Positions 1-6,352 of a DNA stretch of 6,875 nucleotides are shown here, one piece after another. The stretch lies in the NCBI GenBank assembly GCA_002322865.1, contig DCOH01000042.1:40213-47087 (forward strand), written 5' to 3'. Each line of letters opens with the position of its first letter. The stretch's first letter is position 1. The position numbers and the translations under genes were made by a program. Origin of the DNA: Sphingobacterium sp. UBA1575. GTDB lineage: Bacteria; Bacteroidota; Bacteroidia; Sphingobacteriales; Sphingobacteriaceae. The notes beneath the pieces were generated by a model. The model did no database searches. It was not told the origin of the DNA and saw only the letters and a list, made by a program, of their open reading frames with translations.

Positions 1-54
1 GCTTCGTCGTGCCTCCTCGCAATGACGGGGGTAATGTCCTTCCTGGCAATGACG
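1..54 (-). repeat. Two degenerate copies of a CGTCATTGCGAGG-type intergenic repeat
   Basis: Read on the minus strand, 27-1 gives CGTCATTGCGAGGAGGCACG followed by ACGAAGC, and 54-31 gives a second, degenerate copy starting CGTCATTGCCAGGAAGGA. Both begin with CGTCATTG, followed by a purine-rich AGGA core. Sequences of this CGTCATTGCGAGG type recur between genes in many Bacteroidota genomes (recalled from general knowledge, not searched here). The first copy runs to the window edge, so the array may continue outside. No coding signal is seen here. Function is unknown; it lies just downstream of the lysR gene. Confidence 0.6.
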
Positions 55-90
55 CCCCCCAATACCCACAATCCCCCCAATACCCTCACT
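55..90 (-). repeat. 18-bp tandem duplication forming a G-quadruplex motif on the minus strand
   Basis: Two adjacent 18-bp units (55-72 and 73-90) each begin with CCCCCCAATACCC on the plus strand and match at 16 of 18 positions. On the minus strand the unit gives four G-tracts: 85-83 (GGG), 78-73 (six G), 67-65 (GGG) and 60-55 (six G), separated by loops TATT, ATTGT and TATT. This satisfies the usual G3+N1-7 quadruplex pattern. The first tract follows directly after the lysR stop codon (88-86), so the motif would lie in the lysR mRNA 3' end. Folding is inferred from the pattern only. Confidence 0.65.
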
Positions 91-979
91 TTATCATCTT
101 CTTCACAATATCCAACAACAACCCCAACCCCGGATTCCTATTCTCCTCGTTCCATACCAGCGACAAAGTTGTCCGTTGCGGAAGATGGCTCAAATCTAAA
201 AAATCAACATGCGTATGATACCCCTTTTTCAACGAAGAAGGCACGATCGCCACGCCCAATCCCTGACTTACCAGATTAAAAATACTCAATGCATTCACCG
301 TCTTCAAGGTCACATGCGGCTCAAAACCATGGTCATAAAAAATACTCATCACCAAATTATAATACGAACTGCTATAATCCTTCGAGAACAGAATAAAGGA
401 TTCCTTCTTATAATCCAAGATATCCACCTTTTTAATGTTCTTATTCTTCGCATCCTTCGGAACCACCAAACTAAAATGATCCGTCAACACTGGAATCGAT
501 TTCAATGGCGGAAAAGCCTTTTCCATCCGAACAAAACCAAAATCCAATTCGTTCTTCAGCAACATCTCCAATTGAAACTCATTAGACAACTCATTCAAGG
601 TAATATCAATCAACGGTTGTTCATGCTTAAGGCTAACCAATAATTCCGGTAGCACAGTCTGCACTGCCGAACCAATAAATCCCAATTTCAACGATGTCAG
701 CTTTCCCTCATCAATCTTTTCCACCTGCTCCTTGATCTTCCCCAACTGGTTGAACAAGAGGTCCACCTCCATCTGCAAATATTGACCTGCAGGCGTTAGA
801 GAAACCTTCCGTTTATCCCTTTCGAACAATTGAGCCTGATAATAATCCTCCAATTGCTTGATCTGCCTCGATAACCCAGGCTGCGCGATAAACAAGCGTT
901 CTGCCGCCCGCCTAAAATGCAATTCCTCCGCCAAAACCTTAAAATAATGCAGATGTCTCAGTTCTATTTGATAATTCAT
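86..979 (-). CDS. LysR-family transcriptional regulator, divergent from the hut operon
   Basis: A 297-residue LysR-type transcriptional regulator, the usual length for the family. The N-terminal winged helix-turn-helix covers about residues 3-62, including LRHLHYFKVLAEELHFRRAA, then the recognition stretch AQPGLSRQIKQLE and the wing LFERDKRKVSLTPAG. The rest (about 90-295) is the periplasmic-binding-like effector domain, with the typical late motif QGLGVAIVPS. I chose the ATG at 979: a TTG at 988 would add three residues (MIT), but it sits inside a 10-bp palindrome and has no supporting signal. The gene is divergent from hutH with 75 bp between starts, the classic arrangement for a LysR protein controlling its neighbour and itself, so it may regulate histidine use; this is inference. 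No effector can be named. The family assignment is firm, the target is not. Confidence 0.93.
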   Translation of the reverse strand: MNYQIELRHLHYFKVLAEELHFRRAAERLFIAQPGLSRQIKQLEDYYQAQLFERDKRKVSLTPAGQYLQMEVDLLFNQLGKIKEQVEKIDEGKLTSLKLGFIGSAVQTVLPELLVSLKHEQPLIDITLNELSNEFQLEMLLKNELDFGFVRMEKAFPPLKSIPVLTDHFSLVVPKDAKNKNIKKVDILDYKKESFILFSKDYSSSYYNLVMSIFYDHGFEPHVTLKTVNALSIFNLVSQGLGVAIVPSSLKKGYHTHVDFLDLSHLPQRTTLSLVWNEENRNPGLGLLLDIVKKMIK

Positions 980-983
980 AGTT

Positions 984-1020
984 ATCAATTGATGAAAAAA
1001 TTGGTATTACTAATTATCAA
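984..1020. promoter_or_regulatory. Candidate LysR operator region with two dyads
   Basis: Two dyad-symmetric stretches lie in the lysR-hutH gap. ATCAATTGAT at 984-993 is a perfect 10-bp palindrome. At 1001-1020, TTGGTATTACTAATTATCAA has matching outer arms (TTG-TA-T against A-TA-CAA), resembling the T-N11-A dyads bound by LysR proteins. The octamer TTGGTATT at 1001-1008 recurs as a direct repeat at 1036-1043. AT-rich sequence produces weak palindromes by chance, so binding by the neighbouring LysR protein is a reasonable guess only. Confidence 0.4.
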
Positions 1021-1025
1021 ATATA
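1018..1025 (-). promoter_or_regulatory. Candidate -7 element of the lysR promoter
   Basis: The minus strand reads TATATTTG here, an exact match to the Bacteroidota sigma-A -7 consensus TAnnTTTG. It lies 38 bp upstream of the chosen ATG at 979, giving a plausible leader of roughly 30 nt. No clear TTTG is seen at the -33 position. The element overlaps the right arm of the dyad at 1001-1020, which would suit autorepression. Confidence 0.45.
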
Positions 1026-1030
1026 GGGGC

Positions 1031-1038
1031 TAAATTTG
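1031..1038 (+). promoter_or_regulatory. Candidate -7 element of the hut operon promoter
   Basis: TAAATTTG matches the Bacteroidota -7 consensus TAnnTTTG exactly. Transcription would begin around 1042-1045, leaving a leader of only about 10 nt before the first hutH ATG. No well-spaced -33 TTTG is present (the nearest TTG, at 1001-1003, is too far upstream), which would fit a promoter that needs an activator bound upstream. It overlaps the TTGGTATT repeat at 1036-1043. Confidence 0.45.
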
Positions 1039-1054
1039 GTATTGACAGATAATT

Positions 1055-2626
1055 ATGATGAAAATATTTAAATACGGTGAAGATTTTTTGAGCAGTTCCC
1101 AAGCTGTCGCTATTGCAAAAGGAGAGTTAAAAGGTGAATTGAGTGAAGAAAGCAAAGCAAAGGTAAACCAAAGTGCCCAATATGTACAGGATATTGTTGA
1201 TGCTGGAAAAGTGGTTTATGGTATCAATACAGGATTTGGACCATTGTGTACAACCCTGATTGGTGCTCAAGATACCCGTAAATTACAAGAGAACATCCTG
1301 ATGAGCCATGCCGTAGGTGTGGGTGAGGCCATCGATAAAGAGTTGAGTAAATTAATGTTGATCCTGAAGGTACAAGCTTTGGCAAAAGGATTTTCAGGAG
1401 TTCAATACAGCACCATCGAAAGGATCATCTGGCATATCCAAGAGGATGTGATCCCTGTGGTTCCAAAACAAGGTTCGGTAGGTGCATCGGGCGATTTAGC
1501 GCCTTTGTCCCACTTATTCCTTCCTTTGATCGGTTATGGTAAAGTTTGGCAGGATGGAAAAGAGGTTCCTACCGCTGAGGTATTGAAGAAACATAACCTT
1601 TCTCCGGTTGCCCTTGGCGCTAAAGAAGGATTGGCCTTGATCAATGGAACCCAGTTCATGGCAGCCCATGGAGTCAAAGCCGTGGTCGAAATGAACCGCC
1701 TGATGAACAATGCCGACTTGATCGCGACCCTGATGATCGAAGGATTGAACGGATCCATCAAGCCTTTCTACACCGAATTACATCAATTAAGACCGTATAA
1801 GGGAAATAGCTTTGTAGCTGCTACAGTATTTAATCTCTTAAAAGGATCCGATATTTTGGAATCACATAAAAATTGTTCCCGCGTTCAGGATCCATATTCC
1901 TTACGTTGTATCCCACAGGTTCATGGCGCATCCCGCAATGCCTGGTTACACTTCAAAGAGATTATCGAAACAGAAATCAATGCTGTAACGGATAATCCAA
2001 TCATCATCAACAACGAATTGACCATCTCTGGAGGTTCATTCCATGGCCAACCTATCGCTCTTCCTTTGGATTACGCGACCTTGGCGGTATCTGAATTGGG
2101 AAATATCTCCGATCGTCGGGTTTATCTTTCCTTGGAAGGGGAGACCAATGGCGTACCTAAATTATTGATGAAAAGCACAGGATTGAACTCTGGTTTTATG
2201 ATCCTGCAATACAGTACTGCGGCTATTGCCTCCGAAAATAAAGGATTATGTTTCCCGGCAAGTGCCGATAGCATCCCAACTTCTTTGGGTCAAGAAGACC
2301 ACGTCAGCATGGGTTCGATTTCCGGAAGAAAATTGTTGCAGGTGTTGGATAATGTGGATAAGATCTTAAGTATCGAGCTATTATGTGCTGCACAAGCGAA
2401 GGATTACCATGCGCCGTTGAAATCTACGGCGGTAGTGGAAGCCATCCATCAACATGTGCGTAAAAGCATCCCGCATATCGAAGAGGACCAACCGATGACC
2501 GATATCCTAGATGCGGCTTTAGCCTTGGTGAAATCGGGTGAATTAGTAGAGTTGGCAAAAGAGGTTTCCGAGAAGGAAGGTGTGCCTTATTTCGGTACAG
2601 GTGTAGAATATTTCGAAAACTATTAA
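1055..2626 (+). CDS. hutH: Histidine ammonia-lyase (histidase)
   Basis: Removes ammonia from L-histidine to give urocanate, the first step of histidine breakdown, in the cytoplasm. At 523 residues it is close to the usual length (about 510). The Ala-Ser-Gly triad that self-cyclises to the MIO electrophile is at 144-146 within GSVGASGDLAPL. Other active-site residues sit where expected from Pseudomonas putida histidase: Tyr55 in YGINTGFG, His85 in SHAVG, Asn197 in LINGTQ, Tyr281 and Arg284 in QDPYSLRC, Phe329 in GGSFHG and Glu414 in TSLGQEDHVSMG. All are intact, so the enzyme should be active. Two in-frame ATGs (1055 and 1058) can both serve as start, differing by one residue; no Shine-Dalgarno decides between them. 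It is the first gene of hutH-hutI-hutU and ends 2 nt before hutI, implying co-transcription and probable translational coupling. Confidence 0.98.
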   Translation: MMKIFKYGEDFLSSSQAVAIAKGELKGELSEESKAKVNQSAQYVQDIVDAGKVVYGINTGFGPLCTTLIGAQDTRKLQENILMSHAVGVGEAIDKELSKLMLILKVQALAKGFSGVQYSTIERIIWHIQEDVIPVVPKQGSVGASGDLAPLSHLFLPLIGYGKVWQDGKEVPTAEVLKKHNLSPVALGAKEGLALINGTQFMAAHGVKAVVEMNRLMNNADLIATLMIEGLNGSIKPFYTELHQLRPYKGNSFVAATVFNLLKGSDILESHKNCSRVQDPYSLRCIPQVHGASRNAWLHFKEIIETEINAVTDNPIIINNELTISGGSFHGQPIALPLDYATLAVSELGNISDRRVYLSLEGETNGVPKLLMKSTGLNSGFMILQYSTAAIASENKGLCFPASADSIPTSLGQEDHVSMGSISGRKLLQVLDNVDKILSIELLCAAQAKDYHAPLKSTAVVEAIHQHVRKSIPHIEEDQPMTDILDAALALVKSGELVELAKEVSEKEGVPYFGTGVEYFENY

Positions 2627-2628
2627 GC

Positions 2629-3888
2629 ATGAACAAAGCACTCACGTTAATAGGACCCTTTAGGCAATTGGTCAGCATGGCCAACCTGCCGATGAAAGGG
2701 GCATTAAAAGATAGCCAATTACAGATCCAGGAAAATGCAGGATTACTGCTGGAAGGGGATAAAATAAAGGCTATTTCAAATTTTAATGATTTAAAGACCC
2801 AATATGGCCAAGAAGCTAATTTGATCCTTTTACAAGGTGACCAGGTGGTCCTTCCAGGTTATATCGATTGCCATACCCATATCGCTTTTGGCGGAAACCG
2901 CGCCAATGATTTTGCCATGCGTAACGCCGGTAGTTCCTATTTGGAAATAGCAGAAGCAGGTGGTGGGATATGGAGCACGGTAAAACATACCAGAGCCTTG
3001 ACCGAGGAAGAATTGACCGAGGTGATCTTGAAACACGCAGATGCTTTATTGGAACAGGGGATTACCACCATCGAGGTGAAAAGTGGCTATGGATTGAATG
3101 TAGCAGAGGAATTGAAAACCCTTCGTGCGATCAAAAAAGCGAATGAAAGCAGTAAAGCAGAATTGATCAGTACCTGTTTGGCTGCGCATATGTGCCCGAA
3201 AGATTATGAGGGTAGTCCGGAATCGTATTTGGAATGGATCTCCGAAGAACTGTTCCCTATTCTAAAAGCGGAAGGATTGACCAATAGGATCGATGCCTTC
3301 GTTGAAAAAAGTGCGTTTACCGCAGAACAGACCAAGCCATATTTTGAAAAGGCAAAAAGTTTGGGCTATGATATTACGGTACATGCCGACCAGTTCAGTA
3401 CCTCCGGTTCCGCATTGGCCATTGATGTAGATGCGGTGTCGGCCGATCACTTGGAAGCTTCCACTTCAGAAGAAATCCAAGCCTTGGCAAATTCCAATGT
3501 GGTTGCTGTGGCATTGCCAGCTGCATCCTTGGGAATTGGGTGTGCTTTCACACCTGCCCGCAAATTATTGGATGCTGGCGCATGTTTGGCTATTGCCACT
3601 GATTGGAATCCAGGATCTGCACCGATGGGGAAATTGATCGAAAGTGCCAGTATTTTGGCATCCATGGAAAAACTGAGCAATGCCGAAGTGTTTGCCGGTA
3701 TAACTTTCCGCGCAGCCAAAGCACTGAACTTAAAAGATAGAGCCATCTTGAAAGCAGGAGCTTTAGCCGACTTTATCATCTATGAAACAGCTAATTATCA
3801 AAACATCACTTACCTGCAGGGTTCATTAAAACCTGCACGGGTATGGAAATCCGGAATGGAAGTATTCCGCAAAGGCGAAAACCTTTAA
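2629..3888 (+). CDS. hutI: Imidazolonepropionase
   Basis: Hydrolyses 4-imidazolone-5-propionate to N-formimidoyl-L-glutamate, the third step of histidine breakdown. It is a 419-residue metal-dependent amidohydrolase of normal length. The TIM-barrel metal ligands are visible: His82 and His84 in DCHTHIAFGGNR, His252 in VHADQF and Asp325 in TDWNPGSAP. Family substrate-pocket motifs are also present: EVKSGYGL (149-156), CLAAHMCP (183-190, containing His187) and SADHLE (271-276). A short N-terminal beta domain (about 1-75) and a C-terminal strand segment (ADFIIYETANYQNITY onward) flank the barrel, as is typical. Only 2 nt separate it from hutH and 12 nt from hutU, so the three genes form one operon. 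No Shine-Dalgarno is visible; the ATG at 2629 was chosen because it follows the hutH stop directly and retains the full N-terminal domain. Confidence 0.97.
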   Translation: MNKALTLIGPFRQLVSMANLPMKGALKDSQLQIQENAGLLLEGDKIKAISNFNDLKTQYGQEANLILLQGDQVVLPGYIDCHTHIAFGGNRANDFAMRNAGSSYLEIAEAGGGIWSTVKHTRALTEEELTEVILKHADALLEQGITTIEVKSGYGLNVAEELKTLRAIKKANESSKAELISTCLAAHMCPKDYEGSPESYLEWISEELFPILKAEGLTNRIDAFVEKSAFTAEQTKPYFEKAKSLGYDITVHADQFSTSGSALAIDVDAVSADHLEASTSEEIQALANSNVVAVALPAASLGIGCAFTPARKLLDAGACLAIATDWNPGSAPMGKLIESASILASMEKLSNAEVFAGITFRAAKALNLKDRAILKAGALADFIIYETANYQNITYLQGSLKPARVWKSGMEVFRKGENL

Positions 3889-3900
3889 TATTAAAGAACA

Positions 3901-5886
3901 ATGAATTTTCAAGAATCGATTATACAGGGCATTCCGAAAGAATTGCCAGCAAAAACCAAACTTGATCCAAGTGTAAGCCATGCGCCTAAGCGAAAGGCCA
4001 TCTTAAATAAAGAAGAAGAGAAATTGGCGCTGCGTAATGCACTGCGTTATTTTCCGAAAGAATGGCATGCCGAATTAGCGGCGGAGTTCCTAGAAGAACT
4101 TCGTGAATATGGCCGAATCTATATGTATAGGTTCAGACCTACTTACGAAATGTATGCACGTGGAATTGAAGAATACCCTGCAAAAAGCCAACAGGCTGCA
4201 GCCATTATGCTGATGATCCAGAATAACCTGGATCCTGCCGTGGCTCAACATCCGCATGAATTGATCACCTATGGTGGTAATGGTGCCGTGTTCCAGAATT
4301 GGGCCCAATACCTCGTGACCATGAAATATCTTGCCGAAATGACCAATGAGCAGACCTTGCACATGTATAGTGGTCACCCGATGGGATTATTCCCATCTTC
4401 CGTTCATGCGCCAAGAGTCGTGGTAACCAATGGAATGATGATTCCCAATTACTCCAAACCAGATGATTGGGAAAGATTCAATGCCCTGGGAGTCACCCAA
4501 TATGGGCAGATGACTGCTGGATCCTATATGTATATTGGTCCACAGGGAATCGTGCATGGTACTACGATTACGGTGATGAATGCTTTCAGAAAGCACCTGA
4601 AAGAAGGCGAAAGTATTGAAGGGAAAGTATTCCTGACATCGGGATTAGGTGGGATGAGTGGTGCTCAACCGAAGGCAGGTAATATTGCGGGATGTATAAC
4701 CGTCTGTGCAGAGGTTAACCCTGCAGCAGCGATCAAACGACACGAACAAGGATGGGTAGATGTGTTGGTCGACAATATGCCTGATTTGATCGACCGCGTA
4801 AGAACAGCCATGAAAAATAAGGAATTGGTTTCCATTGCCTATATCGGCAACATCGTGGATGTTTGGGAGCAATTCTATGAGGAAGATATTTTTATAACCG
4901 TGGGATCAGACCAGACCTCCTTGCACAATCCTTGGTCTGGCGGATACTATCCAGCAGACATCAGTTTTGAAGAAGCCAATGAATTGATAGCCCATCATCC
5001 GGATCGTTTTACACAAGAAGTGCAGAAAACACTGGTAAGACATGCCAATGCGGTAAACAAACATGTGGCGCGCGGAACGTATTTCTTTGATTATGGCAAT
5101 GCTTTCCTTTTGGAAGCTTCTCGTGCTGGTGCGGATGTGATGGCAGAAAACGGAATCGATTTTAAATATCCATCCTATGTACAGGATATTATGGGGCCAA
5201 TGTGTTTCGATTATGGATTCGGGCCGTTCCGTTGGGTTTGTACTTCCGGAAAACCAGAAGATCTTCAGAAAACAGATAATATAGCATGTAAAGTACTGGA
5301 GGAGATTATGAAAAATTCTCTAAAAGAAATTCAGCAACAGATGCAGGATAATATTACATGGATAAAAGGCGCTCAGGAAAACAAATTAGTTGTAGGTTCT
5401 CAGGCACGTATCCTTTATGCAGATGCAGAAGGGCGTACTAAAATTGCTAAAGCATTTAATGATGCAATTGCAAATGGAGAGATAGGGCCTGTTGTGTTAG
5501 GAAGAGATCACCATGATGTATCTGGAACAGATTCACCTTTCCGTGAAACTTCGAATATTTATGATGGTTCCCGATTTACAGCTGATATGGCTATTCATAA
5601 TGTAATTGGAGATAGTTTCCGTGGTGCTACATGGGTTTCTATTCACAATGGAGGTGGAGTAGGCTGGGGAGAAGTAATCAATGGCGGATTCGGAATGTTA
5701 TTGGATGGTACTTCCGAGGCAGAGCAACGTCTGAAATCTATGTTGCATTGGGATGTAAATAATGGTATTGCCAGAAGATCGTGGGCCAGAAATGAGGAGG
5801 CGATATTTGCCATTAAACGAGCTATGGAAGAAGAACCTTTGCTAAAAGTGACATTACCAAATATTGTAGATGAATCTTTATTGTAA
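3901..5886 (+). CDS. hutU: Urocanate hydratase (urocanase), long eukaryote-like form
   Basis: Adds water to urocanate to form 4-imidazolone-5-propionate using tightly bound NAD+ as electrophile; the second step of the pathway. At 661 residues it is about 100 longer than the Pseudomonas/Bacillus enzyme (about 555) and close to animal UROC1 (about 676), with near-identical segments such as LALRNALRYFP (42-52), NNLDPAVAQ (108-116), YGGNG (124-128), YGQMTAGSYMYIGPQGIVHG (201-220), TSGLGGMSGAQ (246-256), FGPFRWVCTSG (440-450), RDHHDVSGTDSPFRETSNIY (535-554) and HNGGGVGWGEVINGGFG (582-598). The cysteine signature of short urocanases (FQGLPARICW) is represented by VVGSQARILY (497-506), so Leu505 takes the cysteine position, as in UROC1. 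The start at 3901 follows hutI by 12 nt with an A-rich spacer. Base composition falls from about 47% GC mid-gene to about 39% in the last 600 nt. Confidence 0.97.
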   Translation: MNFQESIIQGIPKELPAKTKLDPSVSHAPKRKAILNKEEEKLALRNALRYFPKEWHAELAAEFLEELREYGRIYMYRFRPTYEMYARGIEEYPAKSQQAAAIMLMIQNNLDPAVAQHPHELITYGGNGAVFQNWAQYLVTMKYLAEMTNEQTLHMYSGHPMGLFPSSVHAPRVVVTNGMMIPNYSKPDDWERFNALGVTQYGQMTAGSYMYIGPQGIVHGTTITVMNAFRKHLKEGESIEGKVFLTSGLGGMSGAQPKAGNIAGCITVCAEVNPAAAIKRHEQGWVDVLVDNMPDLIDRVRTAMKNKELVSIAYIGNIVDVWEQFYEEDIFITVGSDQTSLHNPWSGGYYPADISFEEANELIAHHPDRFTQEVQKTLVRHANAVNKHVARGTYFFDYGNAFLLEASRAGADVMAENGIDFKYPSYVQDIMGPMCFDYGFGPFRWVCTSGKPEDLQKTDNIACKVLEEIMKNSLKEIQQQMQDNITWIKGAQENKLVVGSQARILYADAEGRTKIAKAFNDAIANGEIGPVVLGRDHHDVSGTDSPFRETSNIYDGSRFTADMAIHNVIGDSFRGATWVSIHNGGGVGWGEVINGGFGMLLDGTSEAEQRLKSMLHWDVNNGIARRSWARNEEAIFAIKRAMEEEPLLKVTLPNIVDESLL

Positions 5887-5901
5887 CAGATATTTGATAT
5901 A

Positions 5902-5937
5902 AAAAAAGAAGCTCCTGATCTCGGGAGCTTCTTTTTT
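5902..5937. terminator. Bidirectional intrinsic terminator between hutU and the SMR gene
   Basis: A perfect 14-bp stem pairs 5902-5915 (AAAAAAGAAGCTCC) with 5924-5937 (GGAGCTTCTTTTTT) around an 8-nt loop. The GC-containing core GAAGCTCC/GGAGCTTC is followed by a run of six T on the plus strand and, by symmetry, six T on the minus strand. It begins 15 nt after the hutU stop and lies 12 nt past the convergent SMR stop, so it can end transcripts from both sides. Confidence 0.93.
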
Positions 5938-5949
5938 ATTGTTTAGTCT

Positions 5950-6282
5950 TTAATGAGAAGACATTTTAGAAAACAGATTAATGATAACAACACCGGCAAT
6001 AATAAAGATAAAGCCTATAATCGCTGGAAGATCCGGAATTTGCTTGTAAACCAAAGCTCCTACAGCAGCAATAAGAATAATTCCTACGGCCGACCATAAT
6101 GCATAGGCAATTCCCACAGGTATTTGCTTTAATGAAAGGCTCAGGAAGTAAAATGCGCCGGCATATCCTAAAATGGTAATAATACTGGGAATAAGTTTGG
6201 TGAATTGTTCAGAACTTTTGAGGGTAGAAGTAGCAACTGCTTCAAATATAATAGCGATAAAAAGATAAATATAGTGCTTCAT
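5950..6282 (-). CDS. Small multidrug resistance (SMR) efflux transporter, EmrE/Qac type
   Basis: A 110-residue inner-membrane protein of the SMR family, which works as a dual-topology dimer exchanging protons for cationic drugs or related cations. Four hydrophobic helices are evident at about 4-21, 32-50, 57-76 and 86-104. The essential membrane glutamate is Glu14 in IIFEAVATS. Tyr40, Tyr60 and Trp63 occupy the same positions as in E. coli EmrE, which is also 110 residues; the stretches PVGIAYALWSAVGI (55-68) and DLPAIIG (84-90) are close matches. This favours the promiscuous Qac/EmrE subtype over the guanidinium (Gdx/SugE) subtype, although the true substrate is not known. Two-gene SMR pairs exist in some bacteria, but only one SMR gene is visible here. 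It converges on hutU and lies downstream of ecotin on the same strand, with a hairpin between. GC is about 36%. Confidence 0.95.
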   Translation of the reverse strand: MKHYIYLFIAIIFEAVATSTLKSSEQFTKLIPSIITILGYAGAFYFLSLSLKQIPVGIAYALWSAVGIILIAAVGALVYKQIPDLPAIIGFIFIIAGVVIINLFSKMSSH

Positions 6283-6289
6283 CGTGGTT

Positions 6290-6297
6290 CAAATTTA
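6290..6297 (-). promoter_or_regulatory. Possible -7 element for the SMR gene
   Basis: The minus strand reads TAAATTTG, identical to the candidate hutH -7 element and an exact TAnnTTTG match. It lies between the upstream hairpin and the SMR ATG at 6282. The implied leader would be only a few nucleotides, and no -33 motif is clear, so this could be a chance match in AT-rich sequence. Confidence 0.3.
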
Positions 6298-6302
6298 TAC
6301 CA

Positions 6303-6336
6303 AAAATAAAAGTTTCCCTTGGGAAACTTTTATTTT
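6303..6336. terminator. 34-bp palindromic hairpin between ecotin and the SMR gene
   Basis: Arms 6303-6318 (AAAATAAAAGTTTCCC) and 6321-6336 (GGGAAACTTTTATTTT) are perfect inverse complements over 16 bp with only TT between them. The GTTTCCC/GGGAAAC core followed by TTTTATTTT fits an intrinsic terminator on both strands. It starts 16 nt past the ecotin stop (6353), so its likely task is to end the ecotin transcript before the co-directional SMR gene. Confidence 0.85.
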
Positions 6337-6352
6337 AGTAGAGAAAAGATAC

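Noticed and set aside
27..60. Possible hairpin between G27-G31 and the C-run at 55-60
   Set aside because: Only a five-base G/C stem with a loop of more than 20 nt and no supporting inner pairing; too weak for a terminator call.
1..90. CRISPR array
   Set aside because: The repeats are diverged, unevenly spaced and abut one another without unique spacers; no cas gene is present.
209..643. Open reading frame of 144 codons on the plus strand
   Set aside because: It lies wholly antisense to the well-supported LysR gene, has low-complexity His/Gln/Ile-rich composition and no recognisable domain.
980..988. TTG start at 988 for the LysR gene
   Set aside because: It adds only three residues, overlaps the ATCAATTGAT palindrome, and a standard ATG is available at 979 in the expected place for the family's N-terminus.
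3447..3779. Open reading frame of 110 codons on the minus strand
   Set aside because: It is antisense to conserved hutI coding sequence, is Ala/Ser-rich as expected of a mirror frame, and has no family resemblance.
4090..4377. Open reading frame of 95 codons on the minus strand, with others at 4387-4596 and 4645-4872
   Set aside because: These run antisense through the most conserved part of hutU and contain no plausible domain; they are by-products of hutU codon use.
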